Assembly (NCBI RefSeq): GCF_005404815.1 | Contig: NZ_BJDF01000014.1 | Span: 1 to 64,000, forward strand | DNA from: Companilactobacillus huachuanensis | Lineage (GTDB): Bacteria > Bacillota > Bacilli > Lactobacillales > Lactobacillaceae | Direction of reading: 5' to 3' | DNA: 64,000 nt | Shown: positions 15,832-25,160 of the stretch, piece by piece | Numbering within the stretch: the first letter of the stretch is position 1 | Layout: every line of letters begins with the position of its first letter | The notes under the pieces: model-generated | What the model saw: only the letters and a program-made list of their open reading frames with translations | Databases searched by the model: none | Told to the model about the DNA's origin: nothing | Position numbers and translations under genes: made by a program

Positions 15832-17217
15832 TTAATTTTCTGGAATATTCGCGATCGATGAAAACTTATTATAAGATTTCACGAACAATAACTTGGCAGT
15901 CCCACGAGGACCCGAACGGTTCTTACTGATGATGACTTCAACCTCACCAACATCTTGATCTTCCGGTTCCTCTTGTGGCTCACTATTATTATTGTCATCG
16001 CCATCTTCATCACGATAATAATCATCACGATAAAGGAAAGCTACGATATCCGCATCCTGTTCAATTGAACCAGATTCACGGATATCTGACAACATTGGTC
16101 GCTTATCTTGACGAGCTTCAACACCACGGGAAAGCTGTGACAATGCGATTATTGGTACATGTAATTCTTTTGCTAATTTTTTCAAATTACGAGAAATAAC
16201 CGAAACTTCTTGTTGTCTATTTTCTTGACCGGTACCTTCGATAAGTTGCAAATAATCAATAATAACCAAATCTAATTTGCCGCTCTCTTTTAAAAGTCGA
16301 CGACATTTTGATCTAATTTCAGCCATCTTAATACCAGGGGTGTCGTCAATATAGACGTTCGTTCGTGACAGACTACCCATGGCAACGACAAGACTGTTCC
16401 ATTGATTTTCATCCAATTGACCAGTTCTCAATGAATTGGCATCGATACTACCTTCTGAACAGAGCATACGGTTAACCAACGATTCAGCACCCATTTCCAA
16501 TGAAAAAATGGCTACTGTTGCGTTAGATTTTGTCGCCGCATTCTGAGCTAAGTTCAAAGCAAAAGCGGTCTTACCAACACCAGGACGAGCGGCTAAGATG
16601 ACTAATTCATCTTTATGTAACCCAGTCGTCATGGCATCAAGATCTTTGTATCCCGTTGAAAGCCCAGTGACATCACTGTCTTGGTCATAGAGCTTATCGA
16701 TTTCTTCGAATGAAGATTTTACAACATCTGAGATTCTTCTGAAGCCCTTGTGATTTCGGTTTTCAGAAACATCCATAATCTCTTTTTCGGATAAATCAAT
16801 AATACTATCTACATCATCGTCACCTTCAAAACTCCGTTGAACGATACCTGTAGCAGCGTTGATCAGACGGCGCAAAGTCGACTTGTTCTTAACGATTTTG
16901 GCATAATAAGTTGTATTGGCCGCTGTTGGTACAGCACTAGCTAATTCAGCCAAATAACTGACCCCGCCAATATCCTCAATTTGATTCAAACGATCAAGTT
17001 CATTTTGAACCGTAACAACATCGACAGGTTCTTCCTCATCGTTTAAATTCATCATGGCCTGAAATACTAATTGATTAGCATGTTGATAAAAATCATCAGC
17101 TTCAACGTATTCCATTGCTTCAATTAAAGCATCCTGACTAAGAAAAACCGCTCCTAATACGGCTTGCTCGGCATCCTTATCATTGGGCGGTATTCTTGAC
17201 GTTATATCATTATTCAT
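15832..17217 (-). CDS. dnaB: Replicative DNA helicase DnaB (DnaC in Bacillus)
   Basis: This is the hexameric helicase that unwinds DNA at the replication fork. An N-terminal helical domain (IPPNDKDAEQAVLGAVFL) leads to a RecA-like ATPase domain with Walker A AARPGVGKTAF, Walker B LVIIDYLQLI and the DnaB signature around SQLSRGVEARQDKRP. An acidic Asn/Asp/Glu stretch near residues 410-430 precedes VIISKNRSGPRGT. Length (461 aa) is typical. The start is 6 nt from the rplI stop, as in many Firmicutes. Confidence 0.97.
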   Translation of the reverse strand: MNNDITSRIPPNDKDAEQAVLGAVFLSQDALIEAMEYVEADDFYQHANQLVFQAMMNLNDEEEPVDVVTVQNELDRLNQIEDIGGVSYLAELASAVPTAANTTYYAKIVKNKSTLRRLINAATGIVQRSFEGDDDVDSIIDLSEKEIMDVSENRNHKGFRRISDVVKSSFEEIDKLYDQDSDVTGLSTGYKDLDAMTTGLHKDELVILAARPGVGKTAFALNLAQNAATKSNATVAIFSLEMGAESLVNRMLCSEGSIDANSLRTGQLDENQWNSLVVAMGSLSRTNVYIDDTPGIKMAEIRSKCRRLLKESGKLDLVIIDYLQLIEGTGQENRQQEVSVISRNLKKLAKELHVPIIALSQLSRGVEARQDKRPMLSDIRESGSIEQDADIVAFLYRDDYYRDEDGDDNNNSEPQEEPEDQDVGEVEVIISKNRSGPRGTAKLLFVKSYNKFSSIANIPEN

Positions 17218-17223
17218 TTATTC

Positions 17224-17679
17224 CTACTTCTTTTCAGCAACGTGTACACGAATGGTTGCTTCGACACCTTCAAACAATTTAACGGGGACGTTAATGTATC
17301 CGAGTGCCTTAACACCATCTGCTAGTGTCATCTTGTGTTTATCGGCTTTAATGCCGTATTGATTATTGAGTTCTTCAGCAATCTTCTTAGTTGTAACTGA
17401 ACCGAATAGGCGGCCATCAGTTCCTGCTTTGGCTAAAATTTCAACAATTGTCTTGTCGTCTTCAATCTTAGTTTTCAAAACCTTAGCTTCTTCTTTTTCA
17501 GCTTCATAATCCATTGCTTCACGGTTTTGTTCAGCTTTTAATTTAGCCATATTGGCAGTTGTTGCTTCAATAGCCTTTTTATTCTTAATTAGGAAGTTTT
17601 GGGCATAACCGTCAGCAACATTCTTTAGTTCACCCTTCTTACCTTTACCTCTAACATCTTCTAGGAAAATAACTTTCAT
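17224..17679 (-). CDS. rplI: 50S ribosomal protein L9
   Basis: [18 protein letters not shown] is the signature N-terminal 23S-binding domain of L9, followed by the long connecting helix (Lys/Glu-rich, about 40-75) and the C-terminal domain containing [11 protein letters not shown]. 151 aa is normal. It lies between gdpP and dnaB, a conserved Firmicute order. Confidence 0.97.
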   Translation of the reverse strand: MKVIFLEDVRGKGKKGELKNVADGYAQNFLIKNKKAIEATTANMAKLKAEQNREAMDYEAEKEEAKVLKTKIEDDKTIVEILAKAGTDGRLFGSVTTKKIAEELNNQYGIKADKHKMTLADGVKALGYINVPVKLFEGVEATIRVHVAEKK

Positions 17680-17697
17680 ATTATATGAATCCTCCTC

Positions 17698-19701
17698 TTA
17701 GTTCTTCTTATTAGATTCAGTCAATACATCAATCAACTGATTTTTGACATCCTCGACCGTTGAATCAGAAATTTGAGTTGCGGCATCAGACAAGTGTCCA
17801 CCACCGCCAAGTTTCTCCATAATGACTTGAACATTAACATTACCCAAACTACGAGCCGAAATACCAACTCGACCATCTGGACGTTTGCTAATAACAAATG
17901 ATGCTTCAACATTATCTAATGATAACAATGTATCAGCCGCTTGGGCAACAATAACTGGATCGTATGATTGATCTTCTTCACCAAAACACACCGCCATGTT
18001 GCCATTGACCATCGTAATTGTTTCAATCAAGTGACTCTTTTGAATAAAGGAGTCGATGTTCTCTTTCAAGACATTTTGAATAACCGTCTCGTCAGCACCC
18101 ACAGAACGCAAGTAACTGGCCGCATCAAAGGTTCTGGTACCAGTTCTGAGTGAAAATGATTTGGTATCAACTGTAATACCAGCCAATAACGCTGTAGCTT
18201 CGATTTTCTCGACCGCTTTTTTATTCTTAGGCTGATATTCAAGCATTTCAGTAATCAATTCACTTGTTGATGATGCATATGGTTCGATATAGATCAGCAT
18301 TGGATTCTCTGGGAATTCTTCGCCACGTCTATGGTGATCAATAACGACAACTTTATTATTATCACCTTTAAACAAATCAGGATTGATGGAAATACTCTGT
18401 TTCGAGTGGTCAACCATGACAATCAATGTTCTTGGTGTTTTGATAGCTTCAGATTCCTCAGGTGAAATAATATCCTTTTTAATATTAGGATTTTCATCGA
18501 TCATACCAAGCAATCGGCTAACGTCAGAGTGCAAAGTATTCGGATTAATGACGATCTTACATGGAGTATTATTCATTATTGAAATTCTTCTGATACCAAG
18601 GGATGAACCCAAAACATCCATATCAGGATGCGAGTGACCCATAACAATAACCTGATCACTATCTTTGAGTAACTCTTGGAGTGCCTCACTAATCATTCTA
18701 GCACGAACACGTGTTCTTTTTTCCATTGGATCAGTATTTCCGCCATAGAAACGAGCTTTTTCACCAATTTCCTTAACAACAACCTGATCACCACCACGTC
18801 CAAGAGCCAAGTTAAGATTCTTTTGAGCTTCATCGTTCAATTTATGTAAATCGTCGATACCATATGAAAAGCCCATGCTTAGTGTCAAAGGAACATTCTG
18901 TTGTGATGTGTATTCACGGATAACATCAAGAATTTTAAAACCATTTTTTTCCATTTCAAAAATCCGACCTGTATAGGCCATAATAAAGAAATGATCGTCA
19001 TCGATACGTTTCAAGAACATTTGCTGTTCTGAAGCCCAATTTGACAATTCGTTGGTAATATAATTATCCAAGTTGGAAATATCACGATCACTCATCGACT
19101 GAGTAATTTCCGCATAGTTATCTAAATACACTTGTCCGATAACAGAACGATTTTCTTCATATCTCTTTTCGACTTTAGTGTAATGTGTAATATCCATCAG
19201 ATAGATAACTTTAAGTTCCGTTTGAACTTGTACTAAATAATACTTGTCATCTATTTGAATCGTCTGGTTCCCCGCAGGATCTTCACTATCGATCATACTA
19301 GCTAATTTAGCTGATACATCGCCGATAGTCATGTTATTAGATGGATTAAATCCTGTCTCTTCAACAAAGTACGGATTTACCCACTGAATCTGTTTATCAG
19401 TGTCATATAGCAGTATTCCTAATGGATACTCTACAAAACTGTTATCTGTTCCCCGATCTATTCGATACTGCAAATTGTTAGTATATTTACCTGCTTTTTC
19501 ACCTAATAATAGGAATAAATAAACAAATAATATTAACGAGATAATTACTAGTATAGCTTGAATGTAACCGACTGCAGAGCCATGGATCAAACCAACTATT
19601 AAAATCGAAAATAACATAACAATCAAAGAGACCGCCGTAAGTTGAGTTGAATGATCAACTCGTGAAAGGAAGAATTCCAGATTAGCTTTTATCTTTTTCA
19701 T
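17698..19701 (-). CDS. gdpP: Cyclic-di-AMP phosphodiesterase GdpP
   Basis: It hydrolyses c-di-AMP and so affects potassium uptake, osmotic balance and beta-lactam tolerance. Two membrane helices (about 20-70) are followed by a PAS-like domain (LLYDTDKQIQWVNPYF), a degenerate GGDEF domain and a DHH/DHHA1 phosphodiesterase. Metal-binding motifs GHSHPDMDVLG and VVIDHHRRGEEF are intact, and the C-terminal GGGGHLSDAATQ is the DHHA1 signature. At 667 aa it is full length. It probably heads the gdpP-rplI-dnaB-purA operon. Confidence 0.95.
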   Translation of the reverse strand: MKKIKANLEFFLSRVDHSTQLTAVSLIVMLFSILIVGLIHGSAVGYIQAILVIISLILFVYLFLLLGEKAGKYTNNLQYRIDRGTDNSFVEYPLGILLYDTDKQIQWVNPYFVEETGFNPSNNMTIGDVSAKLASMIDSEDPAGNQTIQIDDKYYLVQVQTELKVIYLMDITHYTKVEKRYEENRSVIGQVYLDNYAEITQSMSDRDISNLDNYITNELSNWASEQQMFLKRIDDDHFFIMAYTGRIFEMEKNGFKILDVIREYTSQQNVPLTLSMGFSYGIDDLHKLNDEAQKNLNLALGRGGDQVVVKEIGEKARFYGGNTDPMEKRTRVRARMISEALQELLKDSDQVIVMGHSHPDMDVLGSSLGIRRISIMNNTPCKIVINPNTLHSDVSRLLGMIDENPNIKKDIISPEESEAIKTPRTLIVMVDHSKQSISINPDLFKGDNNKVVVIDHHRRGEEFPENPMLIYIEPYASSTSELITEMLEYQPKNKKAVEKIEATALLAGITVDTKSFSLRTGTRTFDAASYLRSVGADETVIQNVLKENIDSFIQKSHLIETITMVNGNMAVCFGEEDQSYDPVIVAQAADTLLSLDNVEASFVISKRPDGRVGISARSLGNVNVQVIMEKLGGGGHLSDAATQISDSTVEDVKNQLIDVLTESNKKN

Positions 19702-19831
19702 AATAGTCCCCTCTTAGATATACCCTTTAATTTTATCACAGGCGACTTCTTCTTTCTCCATATATAACACGTAGTGCTAATTAAATATTTTCGGCTATTT
19801 TAACTAGGATTTCTTATCTAATCAAAGATAT

Positions 19832-20374
19832 TCAAAATGTATCTTCTTTGACAACACGAATAAGATGGCTTTCCCATAAATACATAATTCCACTGAAAAA
19901 AATAGTAAAAATTAATGCCTCAATTATTGTTTGATGATTTAATAAAACAGTTAAAAAGTTCCTATTAGAAAAATCTAATAGTGAATTAATTACCCAAAAG
20001 GAACCAAAATCTAAAGGTAACATTTTTAGCCATTTTAAACGAATTTGTTTGATTTTTTGTGGTTTATTTTTATCAGTAGTTTCTCGATCAATCAAACCAA
20101 GACGACGCAATGGAATCATTGAAAAGAACACCGCAATCCATGAAATCGCTAACAATTGAATCAATGTACTTACATAGAAGAAATTTTCAAAATCATCTAC
20201 CAATCCTGATGCGGCATATATAAATGTTCCAATGACAAATAGAAATTCAAATACAAACAAGACGATTATCGTTTTTATTGAATTCTGACCAATTTCATTT
20301 TTGACACGTTCATCTATTATTCCAGGAATTCCAAAAAACTTTTTGATGATTTTATCGTCCCACTTAATCTTCAT
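19832..20374 (-). CDS. Small membrane protein, DUF3278-like
   Basis: This 180-residue protein has four likely membrane helices (about 32-55, 65-88, 120-140 and 150-168). The N-terminal GIPGIIDERVKNEIGQNSI resembles the opening of DUF3278 proteins of lactic acid bacteria, which usually lie beside small XRE regulators, as here. Its start overlaps the regulator's stop by 11 nt, so the pair is translationally coupled. Function unknown. The family name is from memory and was not tested. Confidence 0.65.
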   Translation of the reverse strand: MKIKWDDKIIKKFFGIPGIIDERVKNEIGQNSIKTIIVLFVFEFLFVIGTFIYAASGLVDDFENFFYVSTLIQLLAISWIAVFFSMIPLRRLGLIDRETTDKNKPQKIKQIRLKWLKMLPLDFGSFWVINSLLDFSNRNFLTVLLNHQTIIEALIFTIFFSGIMYLWESHLIRVVKEDTF

Positions 20375-20564
20375 TATTCTCCCTCCAAAAAAGCGTATTC
20401 AAATCAGTCTCTAGTATCCAAGCCAATTTCAGACATAAATCCAAAGACGGATTATACTTATCGTTCTCAATTAAATTAATGGTTTGCCTAGCTACACCGG
20501 CCTTCTCAGCTAGTGTCATTTGCGATAATTTTAGATTACGACGATATTCTCGAACATGATTCAT
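20364..20564 (-). CDS. Small XRE-family (Cro/CI-type) regulator
   Basis: This 66-residue protein is almost only a helix-turn-helix: LSQMTLAEKAGVARQTINLI (about 13-32) fits the XRE motif, followed by NPSLDLCLKLAWILETDLNTLF. Such short regulators normally repress their own promoter. Two AT-rich dyads flank the promoter upstream (20584-20650). It is coupled to the downstream membrane protein gene. Confidence 0.88.
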   Translation of the reverse strand: MNHVREYRRNLKLSQMTLAEKAGVARQTINLIENDKYNPSLDLCLKLAWILETDLNTLFWRENNED

Positions 20565-20583
20565 TCATTTATCCTTCATTCTA

Positions 20584-20607
20584 AAGTGTCATATATATAT
20601 TACACTT
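20584..20607. promoter_or_regulatory. Operator candidate O1 for the XRE regulator
   Basis: AAGTGT and ACACTT are the ends of a 24-bp dyad with an alternating AT centre. It lies at and downstream of the predicted transcription start. It shares the half-site TGTCATATAT with O2. Confidence 0.65.
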
Positions 20608-20609
20608 GG

Positions 20610-20638
20610 ATTGTAGAATATAAACGTATTTATGTCAA
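20610..20638 (-). promoter_or_regulatory. Promoter of the xre-membrane protein operon
   Basis: On the minus strand there is a -35 TTGACA (20633-20638), a 17-bp spacer and a -10 TACAAT (20610-20615). Confidence 0.85.
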
Positions 20639-20650
20639 TTATATATGACA
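20633..20650. promoter_or_regulatory. Operator candidate O2 for the XRE regulator
   Basis: The dyad TGTCAATTATATATGACA covers the -35 box. With O1 it brackets the promoter, as expected for repression by a dimeric XRE protein. Confidence 0.6.
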
Positions 20651-20734
20651 TTCACGTTATAAAAATAGACCCTAAGATCAGTCAATTCATGACGGACATT
20701 AGGATCAAGAATGGATTTCGCTTTTTTAGGGTTC

Positions 20735-20762
20735 AAAAAAAGACCACCTAAAAGTGATCTTT
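20735..20762 (-). terminator. Terminator of the rpsF-ssb-rpsR operon
   Basis: On the minus strand, AAGATCACTT pairs with AGGTGGTCTT (with wobble) and is followed by a T run, just after rpsR. Confidence 0.8.
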
Positions 20763-20779
20763 AATTAATTTTCAAAAAA

Positions 20780-21016
20780 TTAGTCTTCAGCAACGAATGG
20801 AAGTAGAGCCATGATTCTTGCTCTCTTGATAGCTACAGTTAAGCTACGTTGGTTCTTAGCACTTGTACCTGTAACACGTCTTGGTAAAATCTTACCACGT
20901 TCTGAGATAAATCTCTTAAGTAAATCTGTATCTTTGTAATCGATGTATTCGATATGGTTAGCAGCGATGAAGTCAACTTTACGTCTTCTACGTCCGCCTC
21001 TTCTTTGTTGGGCCAT
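20780..21016 (-). CDS. rpsR: 30S ribosomal protein S18
   Basis: This 78-residue basic protein has the family core [20 protein letters not shown] and [14 protein letters not shown]. It binds S6 on the small subunit. It is the third gene of rpsF-ssb-rpsR, the standard order. Confidence 0.97.
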   Translation of the reverse strand: MAQQRRGGRRRRKVDFIAANHIEYIDYKDTDLLKRFISERGKILPRRVTGTSAKNQRSLTVAIKRARIMALLPFVAED

Positions 21017-21037
21017 TATTAATTGCTCCCTTCTATA

Positions 21038-21661
21038 TTAAAATGGTAAATCATCATCAGAAATGTCGATTGGCTTACTGTTGTCAGCAAATGGATCAGC
21101 ATTACTGCTGTTATTATTGTTAGATTGATTATTGTTATTATTATTGTTGTTGGTAGTATTGCTACTACTATTGTTGTAATTACTACTGTTACCGGCATTG
21201 TTGCCGCCAAAGTTGTTATTACTGTTGCTATTGTTTCCTACCGGAGACTGATTTGATTGATTGGAATTATTGTAGCTAGGTGCTTGATTATTATTTGAAT
21301 AATTAGCACTACCAGAACCAGAATCACGTCTTTCACTTTCGGCACGAGATTCAAGCAAGGAGAAGTTTTCTACAATAACATCTGTTCTGTAGACTCTTTG
21401 CCCTTGTTGATTATCGTATGAACTTGTTTGAATACGTCCATCAATACCGACAAGTGAACCCTTCTTAGTGAAGTTGACAAAATTCTCGGCAGCTTTTCTC
21501 CAAATAGTACAACCGATAAAATCGGCTTCACGTTCTCCTTGAGAATTTGTGAATTGTCTGTTTACAGCAACTGTAAAACTGGCAACCGCAGCTCCGCTAG
21601 AAGTATATCTCAATTCGGGATCACGTGTCAGGCGTCCAACTAAAACTACTCGATTAATCAT
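21038..21661 (-). CDS. ssb: Single-stranded DNA-binding protein
   Basis: It coats single-stranded DNA and recruits replication and repair proteins. The N-terminal OB fold starts [20 protein letters not shown] and runs to about residue 105. A long low-complexity linker of Asn, Ser, Gln and Gly follows (about 112-190), then the conserved acidic tip DISDDDLPF. The Asn-runs come from AAC/AAT repeats and lengthen the protein to 207 aa. A perfect parS sequence sits in the 37-bp gap before its start. Confidence 0.96.
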   Translation of the reverse strand: MINRVVLVGRLTRDPELRYTSSGAAVASFTVAVNRQFTNSQGEREADFIGCTIWRKAAENFVNFTKKGSLVGIDGRIQTSSYDNQQGQRVYRTDVIVENFSLLESRAESERRDSGSGSANYSNNNQAPSYNNSNQSNQSPVGNNSNSNNNFGGNNAGNSSNYNNSSSNTTNNNNNNNNQSNNNNSSNADPFADNSKPIDISDDDLPF

Positions 21662-21679
21662 TTATCTGCCTCCTTAAAA

Positions 21680-21695
21680 TGTTTCACGTGAAACA
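21680..21695. promoter_or_regulatory. parS: parS partition site
   Basis: TGTTTCACGTGAAACA is a perfect 16-bp palindrome identical to the chromosomal parS consensus bound by ParB/Spo0J. It lies between rpsF and ssb, about 10 kb from the origin, within the region where Firmicute parS sites cluster. Confidence 0.93.
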
Positions 21696-21698
21696 AGT

Positions 21699-21995
21699 CT
21701 AGTTTTCGCGTCTAACGATCATGTGACGAAGAATGTTATCTTCAATCTTTGAAAGACGGTCAAATTCGTTGATTGCTTCATCGTTATCAGATTCAGCATT
21801 TACGATATGGTAAATACCTTCTTTGTAATTAGCGATTTCATATGCTAAACGTTTCTTTTCCCAGTCTTTTGAGTCGATTACTTTGGCGCCGTTGTCAGTA
21901 AGAATCTTATCGAAACGATCGATCAATACCTTCTTTGCGTCTTCTTCCATATCAGGTTTAATGATATATGTGATTTCGTAATGTGCTTCAGCCAT
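21699..21995 (-). CDS. rpsF: 30S ribosomal protein S6
   Basis: This 98-residue protein opens [20 protein letters not shown] and carries [16 protein letters not shown], both typical of S6. It pairs with S18 on the ribosome. First gene of the rpsF-ssb-rpsR operon. A GTTCCTT/AAGGAAC hairpin (about 22021-22044) lies in its leader; the S6:S18 autoregulatory CCG bulge was not seen. Confidence 0.96.
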   Translation of the reverse strand: MAEAHYEITYIIKPDMEEDAKKVLIDRFDKILTDNGAKVIDSKDWEKKRLAYEIANYKEGIYHIVNAESDNDEAINEFDRLSKIEDNILRHMIVRREN

Positions 21996-22142
21996 GACTG
22001 TACACCTCCTTATGGTCTAATGGTTCCTTCTCAATGAAGGAACAAGGAGCATAAATTAACTACATTTTATACTCACGAATGATAATTCTATCATAAGTCG
22101 TCTGTAATTACTAGGAATAATTTTGATTTGAAAAATATTGGA

Positions 22143-22325
22143 GATGCCGTCTCCGGTTGTCAGAAATATAGTCCTGCTATGAGGACCGAGCCGAGCCAAG
22201 GTCTCGTCTCTCGATTTGAAGGCTTGCCACAGTTCGGCAAGTCTCCAAAGTCGCCCTGTGGTGTAATGGCTAAAGCCATAACGCCACCCCCATTGCATGA
22301 CTATATTTCTGACAACCTCCGCCTA
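22143..22325 (+). repeat. Cloverleaf element copy 10 (subfamily C)
   Basis: The outer stem GGTTGTCAGAAATATAGTC pairs with GACTATATTTCTGACAACC. Inner hairpins are CTTGCC/GGCAAG and GGC...GCC at the same places as in other copies. The outer stem and the CCGCC end resemble copy 6 rather than subfamily A. It lies between gyrA and rpsF. Confidence 0.83.
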
Positions 22326-22487
22326 AGTTCCTTGCTTATTCTTTGGTCATCTTTATCACAACATAATTAAATTTTAGAACATTACTGCTGATATGTTTAA
22401 TAATTAATTATGTACATAAATTACCAAGAATGCTTAGATAACTAGCTAATATAAAATAGATATCAGTAACCTCAAACCCGGAGGCGG

Positions 22488-22572
22488 CAATAAAAAAAAC
22501 CATTTCTGCCTGACACGCATCCCTTATTTGGGGTACATATCTAAAGTACGCAGAAATGATTAGTTTTTTTAC
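22488..22572 (-). terminator. Terminator of the gyrA operon
   Basis: On the minus strand, TCATTTCTGC pairs with GCAGAAATGG around a large loop and is followed by eight T residues. It lies just after the gyrA stop codon. Confidence 0.75.
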
Positions 22573-22585
22573 TATTTATTATTAT

Positions 22586-25144
22586 TTATTCATTGTCGTC
22601 TGAATCTGAATCATTTGAATCACCAGAGTCGTCCGTATCAATCGGATTATCTGCTGGTGTTTCATTCGTTGAATCATCGGTGTTGTCGTTAACTTCAGCA
22701 TCTTCATCAGTTTCAGTTTCATCATCAGCTATTTTAGCCATGGTTGAAACGATTGAATCGTCATCGACTTTGATCAATCTGACACCAAGTGTAGCACGAC
22801 CTGTTTGAGAGACGCTTTGAACGCCAAAACGGATCATGACACCTTTATCAGTGATCAACATGATATCTTCATCGCCATCAACAACTGTCAAACCAGCGAT
22901 TGGTCCATTTTTCTCAGTTACGTTAGCAGTCTTGATACCTTTACCACCACGACCCTTGATTGGGTATTCGGTTACGGCAGTTCTCTTACCATAACCATTT
23001 TCTGAGATGGTCAAAATTTCTTGGCTAGCTTCGGCAATTGATGAACCAACTACATAGTCTTCATCACGCAACTTGATACCACGGACACCGGCAGCTGTTC
23101 TTCCCATTGGACGAACATCGCCTTCTCTAAAGGTTACGGCATAGCCCTTGTGAGTTCCGATGATAATTACTTTACTGCCATCAGTTAAGAAGGCATTGTT
23201 TAATTCATCTTCATCACGCAAGGTAATGGCACGCAAACCGGAATGTCTGATATTGGCAAAATCACTAACTGGAGTCCGTTTAACGGTTCCGTATTTAGTA
23301 ACGAAGAATAAGAATGAGTTGTCTGGATCAACATCCTTATCAACATTGATGACAGTTTCGATTTTCTCGCCCTTCTCGATGTTCAAAAGGTTGATAATGG
23401 GAATTCCTTTGGCTGTACGGCCATATTCAGGGACTTCGTACCCTTTGATTCGATAAACTTTACCAGCGTTCGTAAAGAACAAGAGACGGTCATGCGTTGA
23501 TGTATAAATCATCTGTTCAATGAAATCATCATCATGAATACCCATTCCTTGAACACCACGTCCACCACGATTTTGAACACGGAATTCGTCCGCAGACAAA
23601 CGTTTAATGTAACCGTTATGTGTCAAGACAACTAAAATATTTTCCTCTTCAATTAGATCTTCATCTTCAATGTTAGCAACTTCACTAGCACGAATTTCAG
23701 TTCTTCTTGGGTCACCGAATTTATCTTGAATATCAAGCAATTCGTCATAAATAATCTTGTCGACACGTTCAGGTTTAGCCAAAATATCTTCATAATCAGC
23801 AATTTTAACTAATAATTCTTGATATTCAGCTTCAACTTTTTCACGTTCCAAACCTGTCAAACGAACCAAACGCATATCAAGGATAGCTTGTGATTGTTTG
23901 TCAGATAATTTGAACTTGTCCATCAAAGTTTGCTTTGCAATTGCGGAAGTCTGAGAACCACGGATAATACTGATAATTTCATCAATATGATCCAAGGCAA
24001 TTCTCAATCCTTCAAGAATATGAGCTCTAGCCTGAGCACGTTTCAATTCGAACTCAGTTCTTCTTCTAATAACAACTTCTTGATGCTTTAGATATTCAAC
24101 TAGAACACCTTTTAGTGTAAAGACCTTTGGAGTCTTACCCACAATGGCAACCATGTTGATACCATATGAAATTTGTAATTGAGTCAATTTATAAAGGTTA
24201 TTCAAAACAACTGAAGCACTCACGTCACGACGAATATCGATCACGATACGCATACCTTCACGATCAGATTCATCGTTTAGATCAGTGATTCCTTCGAGTT
24301 TCTTTTCACGTGCTAATTCAGCGATACGTTCAACCAACTTAGCTTTGTTAACCATGTAAGGAAGTTCAGTCACGATGATTTGTTCAGCGCCACTCTTCTT
24401 CGTTATAACGTCAAGTTTGGCACGAAGGATAATTGTACCTTTACCGGTTTCATAAGCTTTTCGGATACCTGAACGACCCATGATGATACCACCAGTAGGA
24501 AAATCAGGTCCAGGAATAACTTTCATCAAGTCAGCTACTGTTGCATCTTTATTTCTCATCAAGATGTGCAAGGCATCAATAACTTCTTTCAAGTTATGCG
24601 CTGGGATATTTGTTGTCATACCAACCGCGATACCAGTTGCACCATTAACTAACAAGTTAGGGAAACGAGCTGGTAAAACCATTGGTTCTTTTTCTTCACC
24701 ATCATAGTTAGGAACAAGATCAACAGTATCTTTGTTAATATCACGCAACATTTCAACTGCCATCTTGCTCATACGAGCTTCGGTATAACGCATAGCAGCA
24801 GGCGGATCACCATCGATTGATCCAAAGTTTCCGTGTCCATCAACTAATGGGTAACGATAACTGAAATCCTGAGCCATTCTAACCATTGATTCGTAAATGG
24901 CTGAATCCCCATGGGGGTGATACTTACCCATAATGTCACCAACGAAACGGGCACTCTTCTTGTATGGTTTGTCAGGTGTAACACCTAACTCATTCATACC
25001 GTAAAGGATACGACGATGAACGGGTTTTAGGCCGTCACGAACATCAGGTAACGCACGTGACACGATAACACTAGCAGCGTAGTCCACGAAAGAATTCTTC
25101 ATGACTTCTGTCAAGTTAACATTTTCTATTCTATGCTCTGCCAT
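22586..25144 (-). CDS. gyrA: DNA gyrase subunit A
   Basis: It is the DNA-breaking and rejoining subunit of gyrase, which introduces negative supercoils. The active-site Tyr is Y120 in [10 protein letters not shown]. The quinolone-resistance region [12 protein letters not shown] keeps the sensitive-type S81 and E85. Five to six C-terminal beta-pinwheel repeats follow, with the GyrA-box [10 protein letters not shown]. The last about 40 residues are almost only Asp, Ser, Asn, Thr and Glu, an acidic tail. 852 aa. It begins 16 nt after gyrB. Confidence 0.97.
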   Translation of the reverse strand: MAEHRIENVNLTEVMKNSFVDYAASVIVSRALPDVRDGLKPVHRRILYGMNELGVTPDKPYKKSARFVGDIMGKYHPHGDSAIYESMVRMAQDFSYRYPLVDGHGNFGSIDGDPPAAMRYTEARMSKMAVEMLRDINKDTVDLVPNYDGEEKEPMVLPARFPNLLVNGATGIAVGMTTNIPAHNLKEVIDALHILMRNKDATVADLMKVIPGPDFPTGGIIMGRSGIRKAYETGKGTIILRAKLDVITKKSGAEQIIVTELPYMVNKAKLVERIAELAREKKLEGITDLNDESDREGMRIVIDIRRDVSASVVLNNLYKLTQLQISYGINMVAIVGKTPKVFTLKGVLVEYLKHQEVVIRRRTEFELKRAQARAHILEGLRIALDHIDEIISIIRGSQTSAIAKQTLMDKFKLSDKQSQAILDMRLVRLTGLEREKVEAEYQELLVKIADYEDILAKPERVDKIIYDELLDIQDKFGDPRRTEIRASEVANIEDEDLIEEENILVVLTHNGYIKRLSADEFRVQNRGGRGVQGMGIHDDDFIEQMIYTSTHDRLLFFTNAGKVYRIKGYEVPEYGRTAKGIPIINLLNIEKGEKIETVINVDKDVDPDNSFLFFVTKYGTVKRTPVSDFANIRHSGLRAITLRDEDELNNAFLTDGSKVIIIGTHKGYAVTFREGDVRPMGRTAAGVRGIKLRDEDYVVGSSIAEASQEILTISENGYGKRTAVTEYPIKGRGGKGIKTANVTEKNGPIAGLTVVDGDEDIMLITDKGVMIRFGVQSVSQTGRATLGVRLIKVDDDSIVSTMAKIADDETETDEDAEVNDNTDDSTNETPADNPIDTDDSGDSNDSDSDDNE

Positions 25145-25160
25145 TAAATTGCCATCCTCC

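Noticed and set aside
22021-22044. S6:S18 autoregulatory leader motif before rpsF
   Set aside because: A hairpin exists but the conserved CCG bulge that defines the motif is absent, so it is only mentioned under rpsF.
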